Positions 9,598-19,210 of a stretch of 64,000 nucleotides of DNA are shown one piece after another. Below the pieces are notes generated by a model. It was given only the letters and a program-made list of their open reading frames with translations, made no database searches and was not told the origin of the DNA. Position 1 is the first letter of the stretch. Every line of letters begins with the position of its first letter. Both the position numbers and the translations under genes were made by a program. The stretch lies in the NCBI RefSeq assembly GCF_003254705.1, contig NZ_QFYR01000005.1:1-64000 (forward strand). Direction: 5' to 3'. The stretch is from Phenylobacterium deserti (GTDB lineage: Bacteria; Pseudomonadota; Alphaproteobacteria; Caulobacterales; Caulobacteraceae).

Positions 9598-12500
9598 CTA
9601 GTGGAACTTCACCGTGCCTCCGATGAAGAAGGTCCGGCCCAGCACGTCATAGGTGGCCGTGTAGGTGTTGGCCGACGGCGCCGCGCTGCCCAGGATCGGC
9701 GGGTCGCGGTCCGTCAGGTTGTTCACGCCGCCGTAGAACTGCACGGAGTCCGTCACGTCGTAGGTGAAGGAGGCGTCGAAGTAGTGCTGCGCCTCCAGCG
9801 TCGGGTTCACCAGCAGGTCGAACTGCGGAACCGTGCCGCCGGCCCGTTGCGGCAGCAGGTAGCGATCGATGGTCACCTCGCCGATATAGCGGTGACGCAC
9901 GCTCAGGCTCAGCGGGCCCGAGTTCAGGGTGACCCGGGTCACGCCCTTCCACTCGGGGATCGGCTGGCCGCAGGTCGGGCCGAAGGCGCCGACGCAGTAG
10001 TTCTTCACGTTCGGGAAGGCCTGCACCGGCGTGGAGGTGAACTCGTCCAGCCACGTCCAGTAGGTGGACACGCCGATGGTGCTGTCCTCGCCGCCCAGGT
10101 ACGGCACGGCCCAGGCCAGGTCGCGGCTGTAGCGCGCTTCGAAATCGACGCCGGAGGTCTTCAGCCCGCCGGTGTTCGCGTTGGTGATCGTCGCATAGTA
10201 CGGCGGGGCGATTTCGCCGGTCACCGGGTTGCGGGCGATCGCCTGGCAGAACTCCGAGTTCGGATCCTGGATCACGTTGTAGCAGAGGTTCAGCGTGTTC
10301 TGCAGGCCGCCGCCCAGCTGGGCGATGGCGCCGTCGAGCTTGATGTCGAACCAGTCGACGCTGACCGCCAGCCCCGGAACCCAGCGCGGCCGCAGCACGA
10401 CGCCGAGCGTCTTGGTGTCGGACTCTTCCTCGCCGACGTTCGGGTTTCCGCCGAACAGGTTGCCGATGATGTTGTTCGACTGCACGCCCGCGGTGAACAC
10501 CTGCGAGGCCGGCACGCCGGTGGCGACGCAGACCTGGCGGACCTGCTCGGTGCGCTGGCCGGCCGGCTGGCGATCGGAGCAGGGATCGGTGGCCGCATCG
10601 AAGCTCTGCGCCAGGCCGCCGTAGAGCTCGCCCACGCTGGGCGCGCGAATGGCGTGCTGGAACTGACCGCGCAGGGCGATGTCGGCGTTGATCTTCCAGT
10701 CCAGGCCCACCGAATAGGTCTTCACCGCGCCCACGCCGCCGAGGTTGTAGTCCGAATAGCGATAGGCGCCGTTGGCGTTCAGGTTCTCGACGAACGGCAG
10801 GTTGGCCAGCAGCGGCACGCGCAGTTCGCCGTACCACTCCTTCACCGTCACGCTGCCGCCGGTGGGCTGGCCGGGGTTGAAGCCGACCACGTCGCCGGAG
10901 CGCAGGAATTCGTCCGGATTGTAGTTGGTGTTGGCGTAGCGCCACTCCACACCCGTGGAGAAATCGACCGGGCCGGCCGGCATGTTGAAGGCGACGCCCG
11001 TGATGTTCGCCGACGCCACCTGCAGTTCCGACTCGGTGATGTTGGTGGCCCCGATGCGGATCGCCCGCGCCCCCTCTTCCGAGATGTTCGGGCCGAACAC
11101 GTTCAGCACCGGCGCAGCGCCGTTGTTGGACAGCAGCGCCGCGGCGAACCGGCTGCGGGACGCGTTGCCCTCCTGCCGGTCGGTCTGCGAGGTGCGGGCG
11201 TAGGTGTAGTAGGCGTCGTACCGCAGCTCGCGCAGGAAGCCATCCGAAAGGTCGCCCAGATCGCCGCGCAGGCCGATGGCCGTACGGAAGACGTTCCGCT
11301 CGGAGGTGTTGCGGCGCAGCCCGATCTCACGCAGGCGCCGGCCGACGTTCAGCACCGCCAGCCCGTCGCCCGGCGTCGTGGTGCGGGTGGCGGTGCCGGA
11401 AACGACCGTGGTGGTCCCCGTCTCGCGCAGATCCAGCTGCCGCAGGACCTCCTGCATGGCCAGGCTCAGGTACGGGTTGTTCGTGTTGAACAGGAACGGC
11501 CCGTTGATGTTGGTGGGCGCCAGCTGCATGTCCACGACGTTGTTGGAGTAGTGCAGCTCGAGATAGCCCGTCGCCTTCGAGTTGAAGTCGTAGTGGCTGA
11601 AGGCGTTGATCATCCAGCGCTTCTGCGGAATGACCAGGTAGTTGTCGGGACCCAGGTTGAAGTCGTCCTGCGGCGTCAGGGCCGGGCGCGCCTGGCGACC
11701 GGCGTCGTCGAAGGTGAACCCGCGCGAGCCCAGGCCAGACAGGCCCGCCGCCGCCAGGGCGGCGTTCAGGCCGGGGTTGGACTGCGCCGAACCGGGCAGC
11801 GGAACGCCGGTGAACCGGCCGTTCGGGATGTCGCCGCTGCCGCCGGCGATCAGGCCCGGCACGCCGCCGGCCTGCAGGCAGTTCTGCCCGCCGGGCACAG
11901 CCACGGGCACGCCCGGGCTGTCGGAGCTGTGCGACGCTGGCGTCACGCAGCCGTCGGATAGCGAATAGAAGGCCCAGTCGCCCCGCTCGCCCCGGCTGAT
12001 CGAGCCGCGATCCATGTAGTTCAGCGACACCACCGCGTTACCGCGGCCGTCGGCGAAGTTGCCGCCGGCGGTCAGGTCCACCGAATAGGTCGGCGTGTTG
12101 GTTGGGCTGTCCCAGCTGCGCTGGGCGTCGATCTGCACGCCCTCGAAGTCGTCGCGGATCAGGAAGTTGACCACGCCGGTGATGGCGTCCGAGCCGTAGA
12201 CGGCCGACGAGCCGCCGGTCACCACCTCGGTGCGCGAGATCAGCGCCGCCGGAATGGTGTTGATGTCGGTGGTCTGGTCCGGACCGGAGATGGCGAAGCG
12301 GCGGCCGTTCACCAGCACCAGGTTCCGCTTGTCGCCAAAGCCGCGCAGGTTGAGCGTCGCGGTGCCGCCCGGGACGGTGTTGGCGGTGGCGCCGTTGTTC
12401 TGCGAGCCGACGAACTGTGGCGTGTCGTTCAGCAGTTCTTCGACGTTCTGGGTGCCGGACAGCCGGAACTCTTCGGAGTCCACGACCGCCACCGGGGTCG

Positions 12501-12678
12501 GCGCGTCGAACCCGCGTTGGGCGAGGCGCGAGCCCGTGACCACGACCGTCTCAAGTTCCTGCGGCTCCTGGGCGGCCTGGGCGTGGGCGCACGTGGCGCT
12601 GAGCAGCAGGCTCGCGACCGCCAGGCTGGCGCCGCCGAGCAGGCGCGCACGCCGGCTGTTGAGGGTGATCGTTTGCAT
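9598..12678 (-). CDS. TonB-dependent outer-membrane receptor (carbohydrate type)
   Basis: 1026 residues: signal peptide (about 1-34, ending AHAQA), a TonB-box-like ETVVVTG segment (about 43-49), plug domain (about 55-180, with NLRGFGDKRNLVLVNGRR and SSAVYGSDAITGVVNF), then a long beta-barrel ending in FFIGGTVKFH. Receptors of this size in Caulobacterales usually take up oligosaccharides. ATG 12678 has GGGGAGG about 4-5 bases upstream. Gene order on this strand (kinase, permease, receptor, GH43, Gfo/Idh/MocA) indicates an L-rhamnose-containing or similar plant glycan as ligand. That is context, not seen in the protein itself. Confidence 0.93.
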   Translation of the reverse strand: MQTITLNSRRARLLGGASLAVASLLLSATCAHAQAAQEPQELETVVVTGSRLAQRGFDAPTPVAVVDSEEFRLSGTQNVEELLNDTPQFVGSQNNGATANTVPGGTATLNLRGFGDKRNLVLVNGRRFAISGPDQTTDINTIPAALISRTEVVTGGSSAVYGSDAITGVVNFLIRDDFEGVQIDAQRSWDSPTNTPTYSVDLTAGGNFADGRGNAVVSLNYMDRGSISRGERGDWAFYSLSDGCVTPASHSSDSPGVPVAVPGGQNCLQAGGVPGLIAGGSGDIPNGRFTGVPLPGSAQSNPGLNAALAAAGLSGLGSRGFTFDDAGRQARPALTPQDDFNLGPDNYLVIPQKRWMINAFSHYDFNSKATGYLELHYSNNVVDMQLAPTNINGPFLFNTNNPYLSLAMQEVLRQLDLRETGTTTVVSGTATRTTTPGDGLAVLNVGRRLREIGLRRNTSERNVFRTAIGLRGDLGDLSDGFLRELRYDAYYTYARTSQTDRQEGNASRSRFAAALLSNNGAAPVLNVFGPNISEEGARAIRIGATNITESELQVASANITGVAFNMPAGPVDFSTGVEWRYANTNYNPDEFLRSGDVVGFNPGQPTGGSVTVKEWYGELRVPLLANLPFVENLNANGAYRYSDYNLGGVGAVKTYSVGLDWKINADIALRGQFQHAIRAPSVGELYGGLAQSFDAATDPCSDRQPAGQRTEQVRQVCVATGVPASQVFTAGVQSNNIIGNLFGGNPNVGEEESDTKTLGVVLRPRWVPGLAVSVDWFDIKLDGAIAQLGGGLQNTLNLCYNVIQDPNSEFCQAIARNPVTGEIAPPYYATITNANTGGLKTSGVDFEARYSRDLAWAVPYLGGEDSTIGVSTYWTWLDEFTSTPVQAFPNVKNYCVGAFGPTCGQPIPEWKGVTRVTLNSGPLSLSVRHRYIGEVTIDRYLLPQRAGGTVPQFDLLVNPTLEAQHYFDASFTYDVTDSVQFYGGVNNLTDRDPPILGSAAPSANTYTATYDVLGRTFFIGGTVKFH

Positions 12679-12730
12679 CTTAGCCTCCCCGAGGATGGTC
12701 GCCGGACGTTCCCGGTCTGGTTCTTGTGAT

Positions 12731-12749
12731 CGCCGGCGGGACGCCGGCG
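12731..12749. repeat. GC hairpin between permease and receptor genes
   Basis: CGCCGGCG-GGA-CGCCGGCG, a perfect 8-bp stem with 3-base loop, 21 bases downstream of the minus-strand permease stop and 52 bases upstream of the receptor start. No T-run. It is a possible weak terminator/attenuator separating the two genes. Confidence 0.45.
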
Positions 12750-12769
12750 CGATTGCGATGGACGCGGTA

Positions 12770-14041
12770 CTAGGGGGTGACGCGGCCTCCTCGGGCGGCC
12801 GAAACCTGGGCGCCGCGCCACCCGTAAAGGGCGACGACGACGAAGCAGGCGGCGGGCAGCAGGAAGGCGGCGGGTGTGCCGTAAGCTTCGGCGATGCGGC
12901 CCATCGGGTACGGCAGCAGCACGCCCCCGCCGATCGCCATGACCATGAGCGAGGCGCCGCGCTTGGTGGCGGGGCCGAGATCCGCCACCCCGAGGGTGAA
13001 GATCGTCGCGAACATGGTCGACATGAAGAAGAAGACGCCCACCAGGGCGATGGCCGAGACCTTGGCCAGCCCGGCCGCGACCACCAGGCACAGGGCCACG
13101 TTGATCAGGCCGTAGACGGTCAGGATGGTGCGCGGCGCGAACCGCAGCAGCAGCGCGGTGGTGGCGAAGCGACCGATCAGGTAGGCGGCCGTGGCGACCG
13201 CAAGCATGAAGGCGCCCTCGCGCGAGCCGAAGCCCGGCCAGGTCTCCGTCACCAGATTGATGAAGAAGGCGCCGATGCCGACCTGGGCGCCGATGTAGAG
13301 CGCCTGCGTCACCACGCCGAACACGAAGTGCCGCTGAGCGAAGGGAGAAGCCCCTGCCCCGCCGCTCTTGCTGTCGCCATGAGCGGCGTCGCGGATTTCC
13401 GGCAGGCGCGAGCGGGCCACCACGGCGGCGAAAGCCAGGACGGCCAGGGCGATAACCAGATAAGTCATCTGCACGCCGCTCTGGTCGGCGCTCGCGGCGG
13501 CCGATCCTTCGCCCTCCGCGAAGAAGACCGCCCCGCCGATCAGCGGGCCCATGAACACGCCCAGGGCGTTGAACGATTGCGCGAGGTTGAGCCGCCGTGA
13601 GGCGTGCTCCGGCGGGCCCAGCACGTTGACGTAGGTGTCCGCGGCCGTCTCCAGCACGCACAGGCCGGACGCCAGCACGAACATCGAGCCGACGAAGAAG
13701 TTGAAGTTCGCCGCGCCGGCCGACGGGATGAACAGCAGGGCTCCGCCGGCGGTGACGCACAGACCGAAGACGATCCCGAACTTGTAGCCGCGCGCCTGCA
13801 GCAGCATGCCGGCTGGAACGCTCATCAGGAGGTAGGCGCCGAAGTAGGCGATCTGCAGCCAGGTGGACTGCGCCTTGCCGACGCTGAGGGTGTCCTGGAC
13901 GTGCTTGTTCAGAACGTCGAGCAGGCCATAGGCCAGGCCCCAGACGACGAAGCACGAGATGGCCAGCGCCAGCGGCCCGCGCAGCGAGCCGAGAGACGGG
14001 GCGGTCACCCCGGGCGGCGTGGCGTCGATCTCGATCACCAT
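12770..14041 (-). CDS. FucP-like MFS sugar:H+ symporter
   Basis: 423 residues, 12 predicted membrane helices. The pattern is that of the FucP/glucose-galactose branch of MFS: helix 1 ISCFVVWGLAYGLLDVLNKHVQD, FGAYLLMSVPAGML in helix 2, ASGLCVLETAADTYVNVLG in helix 4, and LNLAQSFNALG in helix 5. ATG 14041 is chosen because GGAGGAAA lies 7 bases upstream; an upstream in-frame extension to 14113 has no such site. It probably imports the monosaccharide (rhamnose or fucose class) that the adjacent FGGY kinase handles after isomerisation. Exact substrate is inferred. Confidence 0.85.
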   Translation of the reverse strand: MVIEIDATPPGVTAPSLGSLRGPLALAISCFVVWGLAYGLLDVLNKHVQDTLSVGKAQSTWLQIAYFGAYLLMSVPAGMLLQARGYKFGIVFGLCVTAGGALLFIPSAGAANFNFFVGSMFVLASGLCVLETAADTYVNVLGPPEHASRRLNLAQSFNALGVFMGPLIGGAVFFAEGEGSAAASADQSGVQMTYLVIALAVLAFAAVVARSRLPEIRDAAHGDSKSGGAGASPFAQRHFVFGVVTQALYIGAQVGIGAFFINLVTETWPGFGSREGAFMLAVATAAYLIGRFATTALLLRFAPRTILTVYGLINVALCLVVAAGLAKVSAIALVGVFFFMSTMFATIFTLGVADLGPATKRGASLMVMAIGGGVLLPYPMGRIAEAYGTPAAFLLPAACFVVVALYGWRGAQVSAARGGRVTP

Positions 14042-14102
14042 ACCCGTTTCCTCCGATGAACGCTCAAACGGCGTTCTTGGAGACACCCTGCCGGTGATCC
14101 GT

Positions 14103-14134
14103 CTTGAACGCAAATGGTTTGTTTTGACGCATTC
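14103..14134. promoter_or_regulatory. Candidate DeoR-type direct repeat upstream of the permease gene
   Basis: Two related elements, CTTGAACGCAAAT (14103-14115) and TTTTGACGCATTC (14122-14134), lie in the 128-bp gap between the kinase stop and the permease start. DeoR regulators often use tandem half-sites. A similar T-rich TTTGA/TCGAA element lies ahead of the aldolase gene. By-eye match only. Confidence 0.35.
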
Positions 14135-14169
14135 GCGAGCAAAGCCGTCAGACCCGCTCGCAGACTCCG

Positions 14170-15585
14170 TCAGCTGGCGGGCTGCAGCAGCTGGGCTCTC
14201 CAGGCGTCACGATAAGCGTCGAGGCTGACCGCCAGCGGCTCAACGGAGACGAGCGGCGCCTGCGGCGGCAGCTCGGGGCGCAGCAGACGAAGGGCGCCGT
14301 ACGGCACGTCGTCATGCGCGTTCGAGGTGTAGACGCGCATGTCCGGCCTCAGCGTCGCCAATGCGCGGACGAACACCTGCGCCTCGGCGAATCGTCCCTC
14401 CACCAGGAGGCGCTCGCGCGAGCCGATCAGGCGCAGCGTCTCGTCGGCGACCAGGGCCAGATAGAGCCCCAGCACGGCCCGCTTGTCGGACGGTGAAGCA
14501 GGCTCGTTGATCCAGGCGCCCTGCCCGCCTGGGAACGGCCCGACGTCCGGGACGAAGCTCGGCAGAACGAAGGCGCGCTCGGCGATCAGCTCTGGCAGTC
14601 GCTTGATCAGCCGCTGCGGATCGTAGTTTTCCGTGAGGTGGTAGATGTCGAGGCCCGCGATGAGCTCGGCTTCCCGTCCGCCCATGAAGCGCGCGGACGG
14701 CGCCGGCTGGCCGGCCACGTCGACGTTCAGCAGGCAATCGCGCCGCTCGTCCAACGAGGGCAGCTGGTCCCGCGTCGCACCCGGCGCCAGCGAACGCATC
14801 GCCACGAACCACGTGCCGGTGGAAAGCACCGTCGCGTCGTGTGCGGCGATCTCCGGATGGCCCCGCGCCGCCAGCAGGGCGGCGTTGCTGTCGTGCAGGC
14901 CGCAGATCACCTGGCACTCCGCCGGCAAGCCCGCCCGCTCCCGCCACTCCGGCGTGACCACGCCCAGCGCCTCGCCTGCTCCGCGCAGAGGCGGCAAACG
15001 CGCAGCCCAGCGCCGCGCGACCGCCAGTTCGCTCGGCCGCCGCTCGTGCGGCCGCCAAAGGTCCGTATGACAGCCGAGGCTGCTGGCCTCGCTCGCCGCC
15101 ACGCCGCAGAGGCGCCAAGCCCAGTACTGAGGCCAGAGCAGGATCTGCAGATCCTCAGGCCAGGGTCCGGTCATCGCTTCGAGGCGGTGAAGCTGCGCCC
15201 CGAGGTTCAGTCCTTGCGGCAAGGCGGGCGAGCCCGTGTGCGCGAAGGCGTCGCGCTGGGCGTCGTAGGCGCGGCGCATGTCCGGCGGCACATCGTCTTC
15301 GTAATCTAAAGGCGCAGTGAAGAGCCGCCCGTCCGACACGAGAGCCGCCGCGGCCCCGTGGCCGACCGGCACGATGGCGGCGATCTGCACCACCTTGGCG
15401 AATTCGCTCAAGGTTTCCGCGATCCAGGCGTCGAGGCCGTGGACGTCGAGCGCGCGATAGCCCGGCCCCTGCGCCACGGCGTTGGCCCTCACTTCGCGCG
15501 CAAGCCGCACGCCGCGACCATTCCAGAGGCTCAGCTTGGCGTTGGTTTTTCCAACGTCCAGCACCACGATGCAGCCCGTCTCCAC
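14170..15585 (-). CDS. FGGY-family carbohydrate kinase, probable L-rhamnulokinase
   Basis: 471 residues of the FGGY fold: an N-terminal ATPase lobe beginning VVLDVGKTNAKLSLW (phosphate 1 region), GLHDSNAALLAARG carrying the likely catalytic Asp of the GxHD motif, and STGTWFVAM of the second lobe. In FGGY enzymes this Asp deprotonates the sugar hydroxyl for phosphoryl transfer from ATP. The gene is divergent from the rhamnulose-1-phosphate aldolase/dehydrogenase fusion and near rhaI, so L-rhamnulose to L-rhamnulose-1-phosphate is the best assignment. L-fuculokinase remains possible because the permease is FucP-like. Confidence 0.82.
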   Translation of the reverse strand: METGCIVVLDVGKTNAKLSLWNGRGVRLAREVRANAVAQGPGYRALDVHGLDAWIAETLSEFAKVVQIAAIVPVGHGAAAALVSDGRLFTAPLDYEDDVPPDMRRAYDAQRDAFAHTGSPALPQGLNLGAQLHRLEAMTGPWPEDLQILLWPQYWAWRLCGVAASEASSLGCHTDLWRPHERRPSELAVARRWAARLPPLRGAGEALGVVTPEWRERAGLPAECQVICGLHDSNAALLAARGHPEIAAHDATVLSTGTWFVAMRSLAPGATRDQLPSLDERRDCLLNVDVAGQPAPSARFMGGREAELIAGLDIYHLTENYDPQRLIKRLPELIAERAFVLPSFVPDVGPFPGGQGAWINEPASPSDKRAVLGLYLALVADETLRLIGSRERLLVEGRFAEAQVFVRALATLRPDMRVYTSNAHDDVPYGALRLLRPELPPQAPLVSVEPLAVSLDAYRDAWRAQLLQPAS

Positions 15586-15602
15586 CCGCGTTTCCGATCT
15601 AT

Positions 15603-15622
15603 TTTGATAGATTATTATCGAA
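15603..15622. promoter_or_regulatory. Candidate operator in the divergent kinase/aldolase promoter
   Basis: TTTGATA-N6-TATCGAA, an inverted repeat with one mismatch, in an AT-rich patch of an otherwise GC-rich 78-bp divergent gap (15586-15663). Its position suits control of both genes by the DeoR regulator encoded at 19211. Inference from position and symmetry. Confidence 0.45.
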
Positions 15623-15663
15623 CATGATTGCTGAAGACGAACCTCGGGTCTAGGTTTTCCACT

Positions 15664-17784
15664 ATGTCGATCATCAGCTCGCCCCCCGCGCCTGTGTCAG
15701 AGACCGCTCTGCCCTTCGCCGTACCCGAATCACGTTGGTCCGACGGAGCCGCCGCCGCGCTCTCGCAGCCTGAGCTGCTGCTCTATCGCTCCAACCTGCT
15801 GGGTTCGGACCTCACGGTCACCAATTTCGGCGGCGGCAACACCTCCGCCAAGGTGGTCGAGACCGATCCTCTCACCGGCGAAGCCGTCACCGTGCTCTGG
15901 GTCAAGGGCTCGGGCGGCGACATCGGCTCCATGAAGCTGGATGGCTTCTCGACGCTCTACCTCAACAAGCTGCTGGTCTTGGAGAAGCTCTACCGCGGCG
16001 TGGAGTTCGAGGACGAGATGGTGGGCTTTCTGCCCCACTGCACCTTTAACCTGAACCCGCGTGCGGCCTCGATCGACACCCCGCTGCACGCCTACCTCCC
16101 CTTCGCCCACATCGATCACGTCCATCCGGACGCTGTGATCGCCCTGGCGGCGTCCTCCAATGGCGAGACGGCCACCCGCGAGATCTACGGCGGCGAGGTC
16201 GGTTGGCTTGGCTGGAAGCGCCCGGGCTTCGACCTCGGCCTGCGCCTGCGGGACTATGTGGCCGCCAATCCGGGTCTGCGCGGCGTGGTGCTCGCTGGCC
16301 ACGGCCTGATCTGCTGGGGCGACGACGCCAAGTCCTGTTACGAAAACACCATCGACCTGATCGCTCGGGCCGCCGCCTATCTGAATGCGGCGCTGGCAGG
16401 CAAGCCGGCCTTCGGCGGCGTTGCCTACAAGCCGCTGCCGACCGAACAGCGCGCCCGGATCGCGGCCGTCCTGATGCCCCGCCTGCGCGGGCTGATGACC
16501 GGAGAGCGGCCCAAGGTCGGTCACTTCTCCGACGATCCGGAAGCCCTGGAGTTCGTCGGCGGGAACGACTTCCTGCGCCTCGCGGCCATCGGCACCTCCT
16601 GCCCCGACCACTTCCTGCGCACCAAAATCGCGCCCCTGCCGCTCGATCCCGCGCGGATCGAGGACGACGGCTATCTCGCCGAGGCGCTGGAGCAGTACCG
16701 GCAGGGCTACAAGGCTTACTACGAGCGGTGCGCCGGCCCCGCCGATCCGAAGATGCGCGACCCCAACCCGGTGGTCGTGCTGCTGCCCGGTGTCGGCCGC
16801 TTCACCTTCGCGCTCGACAAGACCACGGCGCGTCTCGCGGGCGAGTTCTACGGCAACGCCATCAACGTCATGCGCGGCGCTGAAGCCATCGGCGACTACA
16901 TCGGCCTGCCCGAGAGCGAAGCCTTCGCCATCGAGTACTGGGCGCTGGAAGAAGCCAAGCTGCAGCGTATGCCCAAGCCCAAGCCGATGGTCGGCCGCAT
17001 CGCCCTGGTCACCGGCGCCGCCGGCGGCATCGGTGCGGCGACCGCCGCCCGCCTGGCCTCGGAAGGCGCGTGCGTGCTGCTGGCCGACTTCAACGGCGAT
17101 GCGCTCGAACAGGCCCGCAAGGGTCTGGTGCAGCAGTTCGGGAAAGACCTCATCCGGGCCGCCGTCTGCGACGTCACTGACGAAGCTCAGGTGCAGGCCG
17201 CGTTCGACGCCGCCGCCCGTGAGTTCGGCGGTCTCGACATCCTGGTGGCTAACGCCGGCATCGCCTCGGCCGCCCCGATCGAAGAGACCACCATCGAGCT
17301 CTGGCGCAAGAACTACGACGTGCTGGCGCAGGGCTACTTCCTGACCGCGCGCGCCGCCTTCCCCCTGCTGAAGCAGCAAGGCGGCGGGTCCATCGTCTTC
17401 ATCGGATCGAAGAACGCCGTGGCCGCCACGCCGGGCGCTTCGGCTTACGCCTCGGCCAAGGCCGCGTCGCTGCACCTGGCCCGCTGCCTGGCCCTGGAAG
17501 GCGCCGAGTTCGGCATCCGCGTGAACGTGGTCAATCCGGATGCGGTGATCCGCGGCTCGCGCATCTGGGACGGCGAATGGCGCAAGGAACGGGCTGGCGC
17601 CTACGGCATCGACGCCGGCGAAGAGCTCGAGGAGTTCTACCGCAAGCGCTCCATGCTGAAGCGCAGCGTGCTGCCCGAGGACGTGGCCGAGTCGGTCTAC
17701 TTCCTGGCCTGCGACGCCTCCAGCAAGTCCACCGGCAACATCATCAACGTCGACGCAGGCAACGCCCAGGCCTTCTCGCGCTGA
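15664..17784 (+). CDS. Bifunctional rhamnulose-1-phosphate aldolase / short-chain dehydrogenase
   Basis: 706 residues. Residues about 10-430 are a class II aldolase/adducin-like domain with metal-binding HVHPDAVIAL and AGHGLICWG. Residues about 440-706 are a classical SDR with TGAAGGIGAAT, NAGIA and catalytic YASAK. Fusions of this design (RhaEW type) cleave L-rhamnulose-1-phosphate to DHAP and L-lactaldehyde and oxidise the aldehyde to L-lactate with NAD+. ATG 15664 is preferred over an in-frame TTG at 15628. It is followed after 53 bases by rhaI, and the two are probably one operon with the DeoR gene. Confidence 0.93.
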   Translation: MSIISSPPAPVSETALPFAVPESRWSDGAAAALSQPELLLYRSNLLGSDLTVTNFGGGNTSAKVVETDPLTGEAVTVLWVKGSGGDIGSMKLDGFSTLYLNKLLVLEKLYRGVEFEDEMVGFLPHCTFNLNPRAASIDTPLHAYLPFAHIDHVHPDAVIALAASSNGETATREIYGGEVGWLGWKRPGFDLGLRLRDYVAANPGLRGVVLAGHGLICWGDDAKSCYENTIDLIARAAAYLNAALAGKPAFGGVAYKPLPTEQRARIAAVLMPRLRGLMTGERPKVGHFSDDPEALEFVGGNDFLRLAAIGTSCPDHFLRTKIAPLPLDPARIEDDGYLAEALEQYRQGYKAYYERCAGPADPKMRDPNPVVVLLPGVGRFTFALDKTTARLAGEFYGNAINVMRGAEAIGDYIGLPESEAFAIEYWALEEAKLQRMPKPKPMVGRIALVTGAAGGIGAATAARLASEGACVLLADFNGDALEQARKGLVQQFGKDLIRAAVCDVTDEAQVQAAFDAAAREFGGLDILVANAGIASAAPIEETTIELWRKNYDVLAQGYFLTARAAFPLLKQQGGGSIVFIGSKNAVAATPGASAYASAKAASLHLARCLALEGAEFGIRVNVVNPDAVIRGSRIWDGEWRKERAGAYGIDAGEELEEFYRKRSMLKRSVLPEDVAESVYFLACDASSKSTGNIINVDAGNAQAFSR

Positions 17785-17837
17785 GCCTCAACAACAATCG
17801 CCTCGCAATGCACGAGGCGCGTATCGGGAGTGACATT

Positions 17838-19130
17838 ATGGCTGGAGCGCCCCTGTCGGCCGACCAGATCGAAAGCCACAACGCCGCACGGCTCGAGGCC
17901 CTGCAGGACGAGTACGACAGCCTCGGCCGCGCCCTTGCTCGCCGCGGCGTCGCCATCGATGCGATCAAGGCGCGGGTGGGCGCGTTCTCCGTGGCCACCC
18001 CGACCTGGGGCTCTGGCCGCGGCGGCACCCGCTTCGCCAAGTTCCCGATCCCGGGCGAGCCGACCAACATCCACGAGAAGCTCGAGGACTGCGCCGTCGT
18101 CCAACAGCTCGGCCGCGCGACGCCCCGCGTGTCGCCGCATTTCCCGTGGGACCACGTCAGCGACTACAAGGCGCTGCGCGAGGAAGCCGCCGAGCTCGGC
18201 CTGGGCTTCGACGCCGTGAACTCCAACACCTTCCAGGACCAGCCGGGTCAGCCGCACAGCTATAGGAACGGCAGCCTCAGCGCGACGGACGCAGGCGTCC
18301 GCGCCCAGGCGGTCGAGCACAACATCGACTGCATCCGCATCGGCGAAGAGCTGGGCTCCAAAGCCCTGACCGTGTGGGTGGGCGATGGGACCAACTTCCC
18401 CGGCCAGCAGGACCTGGGCGCCTCGCTCGACCGCTACCTTGAAGCCGCCGCCGAGATCTACGCCGCCCTCCCCGGCGACTGGCGCATGCTGCTCGAGCAC
18501 AAGATGTACGAGCCGGCCTTCTACTCGACCGTCATCTCCGACTGGGGCAGCAGCATCCTGGCCGCCCAGCAGCTGGGCCCGAAGGCCAAGTGCCTGGTGG
18601 ACCTCGGCCACCACGCCCCCAACGTCAACATCGAGCAGATCGTGGCTCGCCTCCATCGCTTCGGAAAGCTGGGCGGCTTCCACTTCAACGACTCCAAGTA
18701 CGGCGACGACGATCTCGACAGCGGCAGCATCAATCCGCACCAGCTGTTCCTGGTGTTCAACGAGCTGGTCGAGGCCGAGCTTTCCCCCCGCGACGGCTTC
18801 GATCCGGCCTACATGATCGACCAGTCGCACAACGTGACCGATCCCATCGAAAGCATGCTCTCGTCGGCCGAGGCGATCGTCGGCGCCTATGCGAAGGCGC
18901 TCATCGTTGATCGCGAGGCCCTGCACGCGGCCCAGGCGGCGAACGACACCATGCTGGCGTTCCAGGCGCTGCGGCAGGCCTACCGCACGGACGTAACGCC
19001 CATTCTCGCCATGGCCCGCATGGAGGCGGGCGGCGCGGCCGAGCCGATCTTTGCCTACCGCGACAGCGGCTGGCGCGAGCGCAAGGCCCAGGAGCGCCGG
19101 CCGGTGGGCCTGGGCGCCGGCATCGTCTGA
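17838..19130 (+). CDS. rhaI: L-rhamnose isomerase, RhaI type (Pseudomonas/Rhizobium form)
   Basis: 430 residues, the usual RhaI length. The TIM-barrel shows the xylose-isomerase-like metal and substrate motifs: WGDG-type VWVGDGTNFPGQQ, LEHKMYEPAFYSTV (metal Glu), LVDLGHHAPNVNIEQIVA (Asp/His) and FHFNDSKYGDDDLDSGSINPHQLF. It interconverts L-rhamnose and L-rhamnulose in the cytoplasm. ATG 17838 has GGGAG 8 bases upstream; an ATG at 17808 would add ten residues without a better site. It is flanked by the aldolase/dehydrogenase fusion and the DeoR regulator. Confidence 0.94.
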   Translation: MAGAPLSADQIESHNAARLEALQDEYDSLGRALARRGVAIDAIKARVGAFSVATPTWGSGRGGTRFAKFPIPGEPTNIHEKLEDCAVVQQLGRATPRVSPHFPWDHVSDYKALREEAAELGLGFDAVNSNTFQDQPGQPHSYRNGSLSATDAGVRAQAVEHNIDCIRIGEELGSKALTVWVGDGTNFPGQQDLGASLDRYLEAAAEIYAALPGDWRMLLEHKMYEPAFYSTVISDWGSSILAAQQLGPKAKCLVDLGHHAPNVNIEQIVARLHRFGKLGGFHFNDSKYGDDDLDSGSINPHQLFLVFNELVEAELSPRDGFDPAYMIDQSHNVTDPIESMLSSAEAIVGAYAKALIVDREALHAAQAANDTMLAFQALRQAYRTDVTPILAMARMEAGGAAEPIFAYRDSGWRERKAQERRPVGLGAGIV

Positions 19131-19210
19131 GCGGATTTGAGAATCTCTTGGTTGCACAGCTGGCACAACCTGCTGAAAAGGCCTCTCGCCTCCAGCGATC
19201 AGGACTAGCC

